A stretch of 64,000 nucleotides of DNA from Affinundibacterium nitidum (GTDB lineage Bacteria; Pseudomonadota; Gammaproteobacteria; Burkholderiales; Burkholderiaceae_D). Under the pieces are notes generated by a model that was not told the origin of the DNA, ran no database searches, and worked only from the letters and a program-made list of their open reading frames with translations. Of the stretch, positions 50,408-60,300 are shown piece by piece. Where the stretch lies: NCBI RefSeq assembly GCF_014284155.1, contig NZ_JACOFZ010000008.1, positions 1 through 64,000 of the forward strand, read 5' to 3'. Numbering within the stretch: the stretch's first letter is position 1; the number at the start of each line of letters is the position of its first letter. Position numbers and translations under genes: made by a program.

Positions 50408-50941
50408 TCAATGGCTGTGGCGTTCGAAATGAACTGTATCAAACCACTGCCCATGCAATTCAAAGCTACGTTTTGAATATCCGTACTGCACAAATCCATT
50501 GGCCAACAAAACATGAACCGAGGCTTGATTCTCGGGCCTTGCGCACGCCTCGACTCGTTGCAACTCGTGCGTTTCAAACGCTTTTTGTAGCGCCAAACTA
50601 ACCGCTTGTTTAGCGTAACCTTTGCCATTGAAACGCTCGCCTATGCGATAACCCAAACTCGCCGAATGAAAATGCTGACGGCGCACTTGGCTTAAATTCA
50701 CGCGCCCGACGAGCTCGCCCTCAACTCGAATCAAATATTGATAAGCCTGATCCTGCCTCGCTTGATGCATCGCTGTTTGGATCGCACTATCGACACCAGC
50801 ACGTGAGTAAAACTCTGACGGTCTTGCATTAATGCGCTCTTCGAAGAATGCGCGATTGAGCAATTCAAATTCAAGTAATTCCTCTGCCATGGCAGGAGTA
50901 ACAACCGACAACTGCAAGAAATTTGTCGCGGATTCAGACAT
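50408..50941 (-). CDS. GNAT family acetyltransferase (RimJ/RimL-like)
   Basis: 177 residues. GNAT fold of the RimJ type: GRVNLSQVRRQHFHSASLGY, acetyl-CoA loop RIGERFNGKGYAKQAVSLAL and the C-terminal NQASVHVLLANGFVQYGYSK. It probably acetylates an N-terminal or side-chain amine. Its start overlaps the EthD-like gene by 8 bases, and it is the last gene of the DesKR-side cluster. Confidence 0.9.
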   Translation of the reverse strand: MSESATNFLQLSVVTPAMAEELLEFELLNRAFFEERINARPSEFYSRAGVDSAIQTAMHQARQDQAYQYLIRVEGELVGRVNLSQVRRQHFHSASLGYRIGERFNGKGYAKQAVSLALQKAFETHELQRVEACARPENQASVHVLLANGFVQYGYSKRSFELHGQWFDTVHFERHSH

Positions 50942-51251
50942 GCGAACTGACCTTGCTTAAACGAATTTCCGGTTTAAGATTTGTGTAATTGGGAACATCC
51001 GCCATCAGTGCCCCACCCGCAGTCGCAAGAGCGGTCTGTGCCGTTTGTAGATCAGGGAAATAGGCATGAGTCGTCGCTACGATTTCGCCAATAGTAGGCG
51101 CTGTCGGTGACAGAAACTGATCGCTTTCTAGGCGCAACAAACCTAGGCTACTCAGTGCCTCTTTGCTTATTCGCCCATGTTCGGAATTGAAGTAAGCATG
51201 ATCAAAATGGGCACCTTCGGCCCAACGATAAAAACCTGTAACTCGAATCAT
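50934..51251 (-). CDS. EthD family protein
   Basis: 105 residues from the ATG at 51251 (AGGG upstream; a longer in-frame TTG start is rejected). The small ferredoxin-like fold is suggested by MIRVTGFYRWAEGAHFDHAY (HFDHAYF is the EthD signature) and the Asp/Ala-rich helix DLQTAQTALATAGG. EthD proteins support monooxygenase-dependent degradation or act as small stress-response barrels; the substrate is unknown. Overlaps the GNAT gene by 8 bases. Confidence 0.8.
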   Translation of the reverse strand: MIRVTGFYRWAEGAHFDHAYFNSEHGRISKEALSSLGLLRLESDQFLSPTAPTIGEIVATTHAYFPDLQTAQTALATAGGALMADVPNYTNLKPEIRLSKVSSHV

Positions 51252-51277
51252 TACTACACCCTTTCCTATCAAATCAA

Positions 51278-51883
51278 CTACAACCAGCCTTCATCGCGAG
51301 CCATTCGGAACGCTTCAACACGATTTTTCGCGTTGAGTTTGCTAATTGCTTCTGACAAATAATTGCGTACCGTCCCTTCCGACAAATGCATGATCTTGGC
51401 GATTTCATTACTTGTCGAACCGGTTCCTGCCAAACGCAATACCTGACGCTCACGTTCACTCAAAGGATCTTGTGGTCCGCCCCAGCTCTCCATTGCTAAC
51501 TCTGGTGCAATCGCTTTACCACCGCCATGTACTGTACGAATCGCTTTCGCCAAGTCTTCTGCTGGGGCGTCTTTCAACATGTAACCACGCACGCCACTTG
51601 CCATTGCTCGTTTCAGAAATCCAGCACGGGCGAAGGTCGTAAGAACAACCACTTTGATGGGCAATTTCCGCTCGACGATTTCCGCTGCGAGCTCCAGCCC
51701 CGTCATTATCGGCATTTCAATATCCGTGACGAGCACATCGGGTTGTAATTGCTTGCAGAGCTCTAGTGCTTCTTTGCCGTTCTTGGCTTGGCCTAAAACT
51801 TCGATATCGCCTTCCAATTTCAAAAGAGCAACGAGAGCACCTGAAACCATCACCTGATCTTCTGCCAAAATAATTTTTATCAT
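51278..51883 (-). CDS. NarL/DesR-type response regulator
   Basis: 201 residues: receiver domain with acidic pair AEDQ (about 8-10), phospho-acceptor Asp54 in VLVTDIEMPIMTG and conserved Lys in YMLKDAPAEDL; then a LuxR/NarL helix-turn-helix (about 140-196; LSERERQVLRLAGTGSTSNE). It pairs with the DesK-type kinase whose gene ends 9 bases upstream. Targets are unknown. Confidence 0.95.
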   Translation of the reverse strand: MIKIILAEDQVMVSGALVALLKLEGDIEVLGQAKNGKEALELCKQLQPDVLVTDIEMPIMTGLELAAEIVERKLPIKVVVLTTFARAGFLKRAMASGVRGYMLKDAPAEDLAKAIRTVHGGGKAIAPELAMESWGGPQDPLSERERQVLRLAGTGSTSNEIAKIMHLSEGTVRNYLSEAISKLNAKNRVEAFRMARDEGWL

Positions 51884-51892
51884 TCTTAATCC

Positions 51893-53017
51893 TTATGCTG
51901 CGCTCGCTAGATGCAGCGGTAGGCTAAATCGTATCGTCAATCCGTCTTTGCATTCAACCTGTAGATCGCCGTCTAAAGCACGTACCCTTTCGCTCATGCC
52001 GATCAAACCATTACCCTTCTTAATTTCTTCACCCTTTTCTGTACCAATCGAGCCATCGTCTGCGATCTTAACTTGCACCGACGCGCCCTTTCCGACGACG
52101 GAAAAATGGCAATGCTTGGCGTCGGAATGACGAATGATGTTGGTCACGGCTTCACGCAAAGCTAAGGCTATAATATTCTCGACGGCTGCTGGCAAAACAG
52201 TGTCATCGACTTCACTTTCAAACTGAACGCCAGCGGATTCCAACGCATTCTGCGCACCACGTAGCTCATGTGCTAAACCTGTATCGCGATAACCCAAGAC
52301 CGCTTCGCGCACTTCACTCAAGGCTTGTCTCGCAGTCTGCTCAATATCAGCGATCTCTTTCTTACATGCTTCGGCATCGCGATCATACAATTTACGGGCT
52401 AACTCCGCCTTCAAGGTAATTACCGATAAAGTATGGCCCAACAAATCATGCAAGTCGCGCGCAATACGTTCACGTTCGGCCAAGGAAGCGAGGTGTTCGA
52501 TCTCTTCCTGTTTGCGAAACAGCTTGCTATTGGCCCTTTGTAAACGCTCTCCAATGATGGCGCCTAAAGCGCTCGGAATACTAAAGATGACGGCAGGGAT
52601 CCAGAAATAGGTTTGCAATTTGAGGAAGTAACTAATGATCGCAGTGCCTGCCAATACGCAAAACAAGCTCAAATACGCATGACGCTTTTCTTCAAAGCGC
52701 GAAGACATGGTCGCTGCGAAAATCACGAAACTAGAGCCGCCGAAATTATACGGAGCCCAGGCAATACCGAGCCCGGCAACGGCGGCGATACACAGCGCAA
52801 CCCGCCAGCCCTTGCCCCAAAAACTATAAATATACAAGGGTAGAAATACTAGGATACTAAGCCCGACCATCAATAGCTCGGTCGCACTTGGTAGCTTATA
52901 AAAATAAGGCCATGCAAAAATGCCGAAGGAGAGCATCCAAAAAAACGGTGCCTTGCCGTATTGTGGTGGAATCCAAGGGCCAGACCATAGAGCTTGAATT
53001 TTGCTAAACGCAGACAT
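51893..53017 (-). CDS. DesK-type sensor histidine kinase
   Basis: 374 residues from the ATG at 53017 (AAGGA seven bases upstream; an in-frame start at 53110 would add 31 polar residues and is rejected). Five or six hydrophobic segments (about 25-155), the number typical of DesK. The HisKA_3 region ERERIARDLHDLLGHTLSVI holds the phospho-acceptor His190; the ATPase domain has REAVTNIIRHSDAKHC and GLIGMSERVRALDG. In Bacillus DesK senses membrane fluidity; the signal here is unknown. Partner is the DesR-like gene next door. Confidence 0.93.
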   Translation of the reverse strand: MSAFSKIQALWSGPWIPPQYGKAPFFWMLSFGIFAWPYFYKLPSATELLMVGLSILVFLPLYIYSFWGKGWRVALCIAAVAGLGIAWAPYNFGGSSFVIFAATMSSRFEEKRHAYLSLFCVLAGTAIISYFLKLQTYFWIPAVIFSIPSALGAIIGERLQRANSKLFRKQEEIEHLASLAERERIARDLHDLLGHTLSVITLKAELARKLYDRDAEACKKEIADIEQTARQALSEVREAVLGYRDTGLAHELRGAQNALESAGVQFESEVDDTVLPAAVENIIALALREAVTNIIRHSDAKHCHFSVVGKGASVQVKIADDGSIGTEKGEEIKKGNGLIGMSERVRALDGDLQVECKDGLTIRFSLPLHLASAA

Positions 53018-53115
53018 CAGATCATCCTTATTCTTAAAACGCTCAAGCGAGATGTCATCCATATCTCGCTTAAGCTTGCATTCGCTTGGTACTATCTTGG
53101 CGGCCAACAAAAAGA

Positions 53116-54918
53116 CTATTCTTTCACCAAACGTACATCGACAATGTCAAAAGCATAGTTACCTGTTTCAGGCCCGGCATTAAAAGCTAGCATGGTAACG
53201 ATCGTCGCATCCATGCCCTTAAAGCGGCTAAAAGGCAAACTCACTTCTGTCCATTCTGCTGGTGCAATAAAAACCACCGTGACTGGAATGAAACTGCCTT
53301 GCATTGTAAAGCCGACCGTGTAGTTTTTACCATCGCCTTTGACTTTAAATTTCAAAGTATTTGCTGCACTCAAATCAACAGCTTGCATCGGTTGTGTGGA
53401 AGGGAAGAAAGCAACGCCTGCCCAAGGAAATGCAAACCCAGGGTTGACTGTTGCGTCGATATGCAAAGCATTCTGGGCCAATTCGGGAACGACATTCACT
53501 TTCAATTGCGCAGTCGACTTACCTCCCATCGGTGCGTCATTCGATGGCACCCAACCAAAGCCAAAAGGGCTAGCCAGTTTTTCATTACTGAACAAGCTAA
53601 TACGACCATCGCTTGGCAACTGCACCGCTGTCGTTTTGATGGCTTTCTCTTTAGCCACTTGCGCTAGTTTCTCTGCACGCAGCGGAGAGATAATTTCACC
53701 GTCTTTCCATACTTCGACAATACGACGCGTCGCCGTGATATCGGTCGTCGGATCACCCTCGACTAACATCAAATCCGCTTTGTAGCCATTCAAAATGTAT
53801 CCACGGTCTTTCAAACGGAAAGCCTTAGCTGGCGCTGATGTTGCTGCTTGCAGTGCGGCGCTTGGACTCAAACCAGCATTGACCAAAGAGGCCAATTCAT
53901 GGTGCAAGCTTATTCCGTATTGAGTCCCCGTATTGCCTGCATCTGTACCTGCTAGCACCGGAATCTTCGCTGCATGTAAGGCTGCTGTCAGAGTATTTGG
54001 TGCCGTCATCCATTGCTGATTTTCTTGTTTGCCATAAGAGGAATTCAAGGGGATCACCTGTGTTTTACTGAGCAAATTCGTCATGCTCGTATCATTTAAC
54101 AGGTCTTGGGACTTCATCCCTGCCATGCTCTCCAACACACTAAATGTGGGAATGACAAAACTACCGTTCTTCTTCGCTAGAGCGATGATTTCTTTGCTTT
54201 GCGCCTCGCTAATGCTGCTACCGATATACAGATGGACCAGACCATCTGCGCCCGCAGCCAAGGCTGCTTTCGCATCTTCAAAGGTACCGATATGGACGAC
54301 CGCTAACTTTTTACGTGCATGACTTGCTTTAATTAAGGCTTGCACCGTCTCGACATCAAGCGAATTGAATTTGAAACCAGCGCCGCCATGCTCCATCACA
54401 ATTTTAATGAAATGAGATCCTTCAGCGATACGTCGATCAACCCATGCTTGCGCTTGTTCTGGCTTGGTCAAAGTATCAACCTGCATACCGTATTCCGTAC
54501 CATGACCGCCTGGTGCAGTCGCTAATACGCCAGCGGAAATCAGATCTGCGTTACGCGTGTTTTTACCGGCTGCCATACGTTGATTCATGTCCTGCATCAA
54601 AGGAACGGCGGTGAACATATCGATTTGTGTGGTGACACCGTACAACAATGGCAAATCTTGGTCTTGATAGGCATGCACATGAGAGTCGATCAATCCTGGC
54701 AACAAAGTGCGGCCTCTACCATCAACTAATTTCATGTCAGCACTGATCTTTGCCTTGAAATCAGCGTTGATGATCTTGCCGTTATCGATCAACACATTGC
54801 GTACGCCGAGATTTTTTTCGCCATCAAAAACGCGTACGTTTTGAATCAGCGTGGAAGCTTGTGCACTGATCATCAGGCCAGCACTGGCTAATGCGAATAC
54901 TAAGTGAGTGAGTTTCAT
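53116..54918 (-). CDS. Exported amidohydrolase with CIA30-like C-terminal domain
   Basis: 600 residues from the ATG at 54918 (GGAG upstream; an in-frame start at 54930 is rejected). Signal peptide (about 1-21). Imidazolonepropionase-like amidohydrolase: GLIDSHVHAYQDQ (metal His pair), a lysine-bearing region HFIKIVMEHGGAG, AVVHIGTFEDA, and Asp in LAGTDAGNTG. The last 170 residues (about 430-600) look like a CIA30/CBM11-type beta sandwich (ANTLKFKVKGDGKNYTVGF, PAEWTEVSLPFSRFKG). It hydrolyses an unknown amide or peptide-like compound. About 100 bases before the DesKR pair, same strand. Confidence 0.88.
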   Translation of the reverse strand: MKLTHLVFALASAGLMISAQASTLIQNVRVFDGEKNLGVRNVLIDNGKIINADFKAKISADMKLVDGRGRTLLPGLIDSHVHAYQDQDLPLLYGVTTQIDMFTAVPLMQDMNQRMAAGKNTRNADLISAGVLATAPGGHGTEYGMQVDTLTKPEQAQAWVDRRIAEGSHFIKIVMEHGGAGFKFNSLDVETVQALIKASHARKKLAVVHIGTFEDAKAALAAGADGLVHLYIGSSISEAQSKEIIALAKKNGSFVIPTFSVLESMAGMKSQDLLNDTSMTNLLSKTQVIPLNSSYGKQENQQWMTAPNTLTAALHAAKIPVLAGTDAGNTGTQYGISLHHELASLVNAGLSPSAALQAATSAPAKAFRLKDRGYILNGYKADLMLVEGDPTTDITATRRIVEVWKDGEIISPLRAEKLAQVAKEKAIKTTAVQLPSDGRISLFSNEKLASPFGFGWVPSNDAPMGGKSTAQLKVNVVPELAQNALHIDATVNPGFAFPWAGVAFFPSTQPMQAVDLSAANTLKFKVKGDGKNYTVGFTMQGSFIPVTVVFIAPAEWTEVSLPFSRFKGMDATIVTMLAFNAGPETGNYAFDIVDVRLVKE

Positions 54919-55043
54919 TTGAGTCTCCATCTATCCGTTAAATAACTAAGGAACTGCGATGGAGAGAGTATGGAGAACTTCAAACAGAAAAATTAGAGCA
55001 AATTGCCACCACTTTTAGATGACATTTGTCATGTGTACTCGAT

Positions 55044-55757
55044 TTACGCCAAATCAAGGTCGAGCGCGTGTCTAACACGTGCACACATTTCCTGCGGTGT
55101 GCGTGAGATGATCGCCTCTGGAATCTCAAATTTTTGAGTTAAACGTTGGTGGTCTTCAAAACCATATGAAACCACAAATGGGTGTAGGCCAGCAGTTAAG
55201 GCGGAAGCATAGTCCTTATGCTCGTCGCCACAGGCAAAGCCGCGCGCAGGGTTAATATGGAATTGATTACGCGCCTCTTGGAAAAATCGCGCTTTGGTGT
55301 CGCGCATCGGGACATGGGCGAAGTAATCGAATTGGGCAAGATCAATGTCATACCGTGCGAATAGGCGCGCCATGGTAATTTCTGGCTCATGGCTGACGTT
55401 ACGCGTGACCAGCCCAAGACGAATGCCCTCCGTGGCCATCAACTGTTTAATCAGATCCGCCACGCCTTCATACAAGCAAGCTTCTTCACGGTAGACCTCA
55501 GTCAAGGTCGTGATAATTTTTTGGCGACTCTTTTTGCCTAGCTGCTTTTTGATATTGACCGGGAATTCTTTCAGGCCGCCGACATACTTAAACAACTTAC
55601 GACGTTTCTGAAAGGCCTCTAGCTCACCAATATCCATATCATGCAGAGCAAAGGTCGCTTCAATGGCGCTGAAGGCATCAATGATGGTGCCATCAGCATC
55701 AAAAATCATGAGCTTGTCGCGATTAGGAAAAATAGTGGTTGCGGATGTCTGTTCCAT
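55044..55757 (-). CDS. HAD superfamily phosphatase
   Basis: 237 residues from the ATG at 55757 (AAGGCG six bases upstream; the longer in-frame start at 55916 overlaps DUF3999 and is rejected). HAD motifs: DADGTIIDA (nucleophile Asp, motif I), LVTRNVSHEPE (motif II), and CGDEHKDYASALTAG (motifs III/IV). Phosphoglycolate-phosphatase-like organisation; the cap is helical. The substrate is unknown. Confidence 0.9.
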   Translation of the reverse strand: MEQTSATTIFPNRDKLMIFDADGTIIDAFSAIEATFALHDMDIGELEAFQKRRKLFKYVGGLKEFPVNIKKQLGKKSRQKIITTLTEVYREEACLYEGVADLIKQLMATEGIRLGLVTRNVSHEPEITMARLFARYDIDLAQFDYFAHVPMRDTKARFFQEARNQFHINPARGFACGDEHKDYASALTAGLHPFVVSYGFEDHQRLTQKFEIPEAIISRTPQEMCARVRHALDLDLA

Positions 55758-55813
55758 AGCGCCTTTAGCATAGACCACTATTTTTACAGCAGCATGACAG
55801 CCGCGCTTGTCAT

Positions 55814-57355
55814 TTAGCTTTGGTTCTTGTTTTCTTGATCTATCTTCGCTAACGACGACCACACCATCCATCCGAGCAAAGCTACCGCACACAATAATGC
55901 AAGCCACAGCCACCACTTGCCCTGGGCTCCCACTTTATTCTCTTGCGGCTTGGTAGGCATTGCAGAAGCAGCGCTCGCTGCGGTTTCCGGAATGGGGGCA
56001 ACTTGCACCGTGGCACCACTACTAAAGCCCATCGCATCGGCTTGCTTAGGCATCAGCATCGCCATGTCAATGGCGGCACCTTGCTGCGCTTCCTGACCCC
56101 ATTCGAGACGATATGGCCCAGCGCCTCTCGCTAGAAGCACGATATGGCGCGCCATGCTCGCAATTTCGATTTCAGGTGCCGCATTAGCCAAATTACTCGA
56201 TTCACTACGCAAACGTAGTTTTAAATAGCTTAAGCCATTGACGGGGATTACATCGTTCACGACTTCTTTGCCGTCTAACTGCAGACGATACGCCTGAAAA
56301 TGACGCAGATAATGATCGTCCTCCGTACTCTGCTTACTATTGTTTTTCTGATGGCGTAAGACGTAGAGCGGATTGAGGCTATGTCTTAAATGATGATGAT
56401 CGATTGACACGGTTTCCAATACGCCGCTCAGCGTTAGTTTTTCAACGCTGTTTAGTTGCGCTAATTTGACGCGCACACTGTCAACTGGCAGATTACGTGG
56501 CACCAAGTACTCGCAGGTCTTACCATCACATTGGCTTGCTTTGATTGGCGATGTCCATAACAAACTGGGCAAGGTCCAATTTTGTCGTTGCGCATCTAAC
56601 TGCACGCCTAAAATACGCGGTGCAGTCGCGGCCTGGTCCCAGCGCAAACGCAAATACTTCGCCTGCAGCGCTGGCAGGCTGAACTCCAATTGCGCCAAAC
56701 TCTGATTTTGATGGCGCAACTGCAAAACTTGCTGATGTTGGGATGCGCTTTGCCAATGCAATAAATCATCGCTGGTTTCTAAACTAAAGCCTGCCACACC
56801 TTGAAAAGATTCCGGCACGGTTACTCGCGCTTGTATCAAGTAACTCTGGGTATGCTCGTTCTTTGCTTGACGATACAAAGCACTGGCATCGATCAGCCAA
56901 GCACTGACAAGCGACGTGTCATTAGCCTTTGTCACAGCATTAATCTGCGAACGCCAGCGCACGCTACCATCGCTACTTTGCTCGATCTCGATCAAGGAAT
57001 TTGAGCCTTGATCTTGGGTCGTCGCTTGCAAAGGGAAAATCGGTACCGACAAACTTTGCAAAGACAATTGTTGATTCCCTGCAGTCGAAGACGAGAGCCA
57101 GGCATAACTGAGGTACTCACCGGCAGCATTACGTACGCGCAAATCACTCAACTGGCTGTCCTTGGCACTCGCATAGATTGCCAAGGGCAAAGCAACGCTG
57201 TGATAGGGCGAACTATTGGTCGTAGTCGTTGTACTTGGCAGCTGTATCGTCGCTTGTTGCACGCCAGCCCAAGCATAGCCGGCACATACGCAACTGATAG
57301 CAGCCGCTGTCGTCACTTTCTGTGCCAAGCTGATGTTACGTCGAAGTTGACTCAT
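55814..57355 (-). CDS. DUF3999 family membrane-anchored protein
   Basis: 513 residues: signal peptide (about 1-31, GYAWAG), a long beta-rich periplasmic part resembling a discoidin-like fold (VAGFSLETSDDLLHWQSASQ; LRLRWDQAATAPRILGVQLD), and a C-terminal membrane helix (WWLWLALLCAVALLGWMVW). Its ATG overlaps the stop of the DUF2339 gene by 4 bases. The two families co-occur widely, which suggests a functional membrane complex of unknown role. Confidence 0.9.
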   Translation of the reverse strand: MSQLRRNISLAQKVTTAAAISCVCAGYAWAGVQQATIQLPSTTTTTNSSPYHSVALPLAIYASAKDSQLSDLRVRNAAGEYLSYAWLSSSTAGNQQLSLQSLSVPIFPLQATTQDQGSNSLIEIEQSSDGSVRWRSQINAVTKANDTSLVSAWLIDASALYRQAKNEHTQSYLIQARVTVPESFQGVAGFSLETSDDLLHWQSASQHQQVLQLRHQNQSLAQLEFSLPALQAKYLRLRWDQAATAPRILGVQLDAQRQNWTLPSLLWTSPIKASQCDGKTCEYLVPRNLPVDSVRVKLAQLNSVEKLTLSGVLETVSIDHHHLRHSLNPLYVLRHQKNNSKQSTEDDHYLRHFQAYRLQLDGKEVVNDVIPVNGLSYLKLRLRSESSNLANAAPEIEIASMARHIVLLARGAGPYRLEWGQEAQQGAAIDMAMLMPKQADAMGFSSGATVQVAPIPETAASAASAMPTKPQENKVGAQGKWWLWLALLCAVALLGWMVWSSLAKIDQENKNQS

Positions 57356-60300
57356 ACCCCCTCCTCGCGCGAATTTGGATCAACAGCCGGTTCGCCTTCT
57401 TGCACCGTATCGGGCTTTTTGACCGGTACTGGCGCGAAATAACCGACGACTAAGAAGGCCAAGCCGACACCGATAAACGAGACAATGCGATACAGGCCAC
57501 CACGGTCTGCCAGTTCGATTAAGAACAGTTTGGCAACCACGATGGCTAACAAAGCTGCACCGGCGATCCATACCACACGCGATGCGCGGCGATTACCCAA
57601 GATCATCAAGCTCACACCACTCACCGCCCAAGTAATTGAGACAGCGGCCTGCGCTAATCGTGAATCAAATAGGGTGTCAGCATTCCATGCCACACCGGCA
57701 TAGTGATGCACGACTCGTAAGACGCCAGCCGTTAATAATGCAAAGCCACTGATAGCAAAGACTGCCGCTGTAGCACGATCAGGCAGGCGTACTGCTGCTG
57801 TTTTCGGTAAATGGCGCCACCAGATGAATAAGGAGAACAAGACCAAACAAATACCAAGTTCAAGCGGGTTCAATAACGGTAAATAGGGTAAAGGACTCGC
57901 GTCGCCAGCGGAACCCATATTCGCGCCCCAACACCACCACAGTAGAAGCGCCGCGATCGGTGCGGCCATCGACTCCGCATAAACTGAGCGATGGGTCAGC
58001 ATAGGCCAGGCTTTTGCTCCCCAGTTTCGACCTAGTCCAAACAGAAGCAAGGCCGGTGCAGCAACCGTCGCCAACATCACCCAAGCTTCACCGATACCGT
58101 TCATGTTCAACATATGAGAGCGCAACTCAGCCGCAATCAGGAACAAAAATAACCAAGCACCAAGCACATGTTGAAGACTCAAAAGCTTATGAGGCAAGCC
58201 AAAATAAGCTTCTTGATTGCGCAAAACGAAGTAGAAACTGAAGGCTGATAAAGGCCAAACGAACCATCCCCAATGCAATGATGGCGTGAAGATCACTGGC
58301 CCATCGAACCACGCGTAGGCGGTCGCCAACAAATACAAAGGTAGACTGACTGCACTCAATTTAGCGACTTGTGGCCAACGACGCCAAGCGGCAATCGCGA
58401 TCAACAACAAGGCACTGACCGTCGCCAGCATCACCTCCGCCATCGGGATCGTATGACGCTCGCCTGCGCGGTTCAAGGCCATACTGTTCTCGAAACCCCA
58501 AGAGATTAACCACCAGATCAAAGCCCAAACCAAGGGCAGCCATTGAATCAGCGCTTGATTGCACCAAGGATTCAACCACGCTCTTTGTTGTGTGCTTTGT
58601 CCTGCGGGTGTCGACAATTCACGTAAAGCCGCAGCAAAACGCTGGGCTTCATGACGTAACCGATCTGCACTCAAGAACGCCGCTAGGGCCAAGCTGATTT
58701 GGGTAGCGAAATTCCAATTCAAGTAAAGATCCGCTGCGCTGGACTGGTGGCTTTGCAAATAAACGAGCCCTGATACTGCTTGCAGAGCCAGCGCAAACAC
58801 GGCCAGTGGCGTCTGCGCCATATACAAAGCACCGACTAAGACCAAAAAGGAAGTGATCGGCCAAATCGCTGCAACCTGATACAAATCTAGGGCGAACAAC
58901 ATGGCGAGATGCAATAGCGCGAAACCAGTAATCGAAGCTAAACCATCAAAAGCTGTCCACGATGGCGGCAAGCCTTGCGCTTCCGCTTCGCGTTTAATCG
59001 CCAACATGCGACGGCCTGCATTCAACAAAATACTGAATGCGATAATGATTGCGGGGACCATGCCGCGCCAACCGTCTTGCAAGTAAGCTTGTGATTGCGA
59101 GCTGGTATCGACATGGAGTCCGGCAAGGAAACTGAGAACTGAAGCCACCTGTATGCTTGCCGCAATCGGGCGCCATTCAGGCAAGACGCGACGTCGACCA
59201 ATCTCGCCAACGACCAACGCAAATACTGCACAGGCAGCGGATGCGAATGAAGGCAGTAGCAACATCCAAGGCAAAATCGTATAGGCAGCGAAACCCAACC
59301 ATGGCAATGCGCGGCTCGCTGGCAGTTCCCACGACGCCAAGCTTTCACTTTCGCGACGACGATGCAAGAACCACATCACGAGTGCGCTGCTGCCGAGTAA
59401 GACCGGTCCTAACAATGAACCCTGCAAGAGTGGCTGCAATGCCCCCGTATTAATGCTGATGGCATTCAGGAGTTTATAGGTCGCACCCGCCATCACCACG
59501 TAAGCAAAAGCTCGCGCATATGGTCTTTGTTGACGGCAACCCAACCAATACATACCAGCGCCTTCGACTGCCCAGGCCGCACTAGTCCATGTGCCTTCTA
59601 GGCCTAAAGGTATCGCCAAAGTCGCGAAAATAGCCGCAACAATGACATAGGCCTCAGCCAGCAAGGCCAAGCCATGTTTTTCTTTGGAGAAGATAAAGCG
59701 TGCTAAAAACAAATAGAAGGCGGCAATCGCTAAAGCAGAGAAGGCTGCGCCATATTCTGTATGTTTCACCAACAAATATTGCAGACCGAAAGCAGTCAAA
59801 GGATTACCAAATACGAGAGCGCTATCAACACGCCCGACGAGCTTGATGCCCATCAGCGGGTTCGCTTCACCAGATCGACTTGCCTCATCGAGGGTGGCAG
59901 CATAACGGGCCTCAAGCAAAGTTCTGCGAGCGAACAAAACACCAATCACTGCAAACAAAACAAAGAAGAAAATCAAGAAGGGTTGCACCAATCCATAATC
60001 AGCAGGTGTGTAAAACTTATTGGCCCAACCTAGACTCAAGGTGAAGGTGCCGACGAAGGCGATCACATTTAAGACGCGCCAAGCATTGAACCACGCAACC
60101 AAGAAAATACCGACATCGAGTACCGCTAAGTAGGTCATCAGTCCTAGGGGGCGATTGGCTCCTGTCGAGGTCAACACTGGGGCAGCGAAACCTTCGAGCG
60201 CAGCGATAATGGCTAACACCGGTGCCTTTTGTAGAACCGCAAGTGCGGCACTCATTACTGAGACGACGAACAAAAAGGCAAAACCCGTTTCCGGCGTGAT

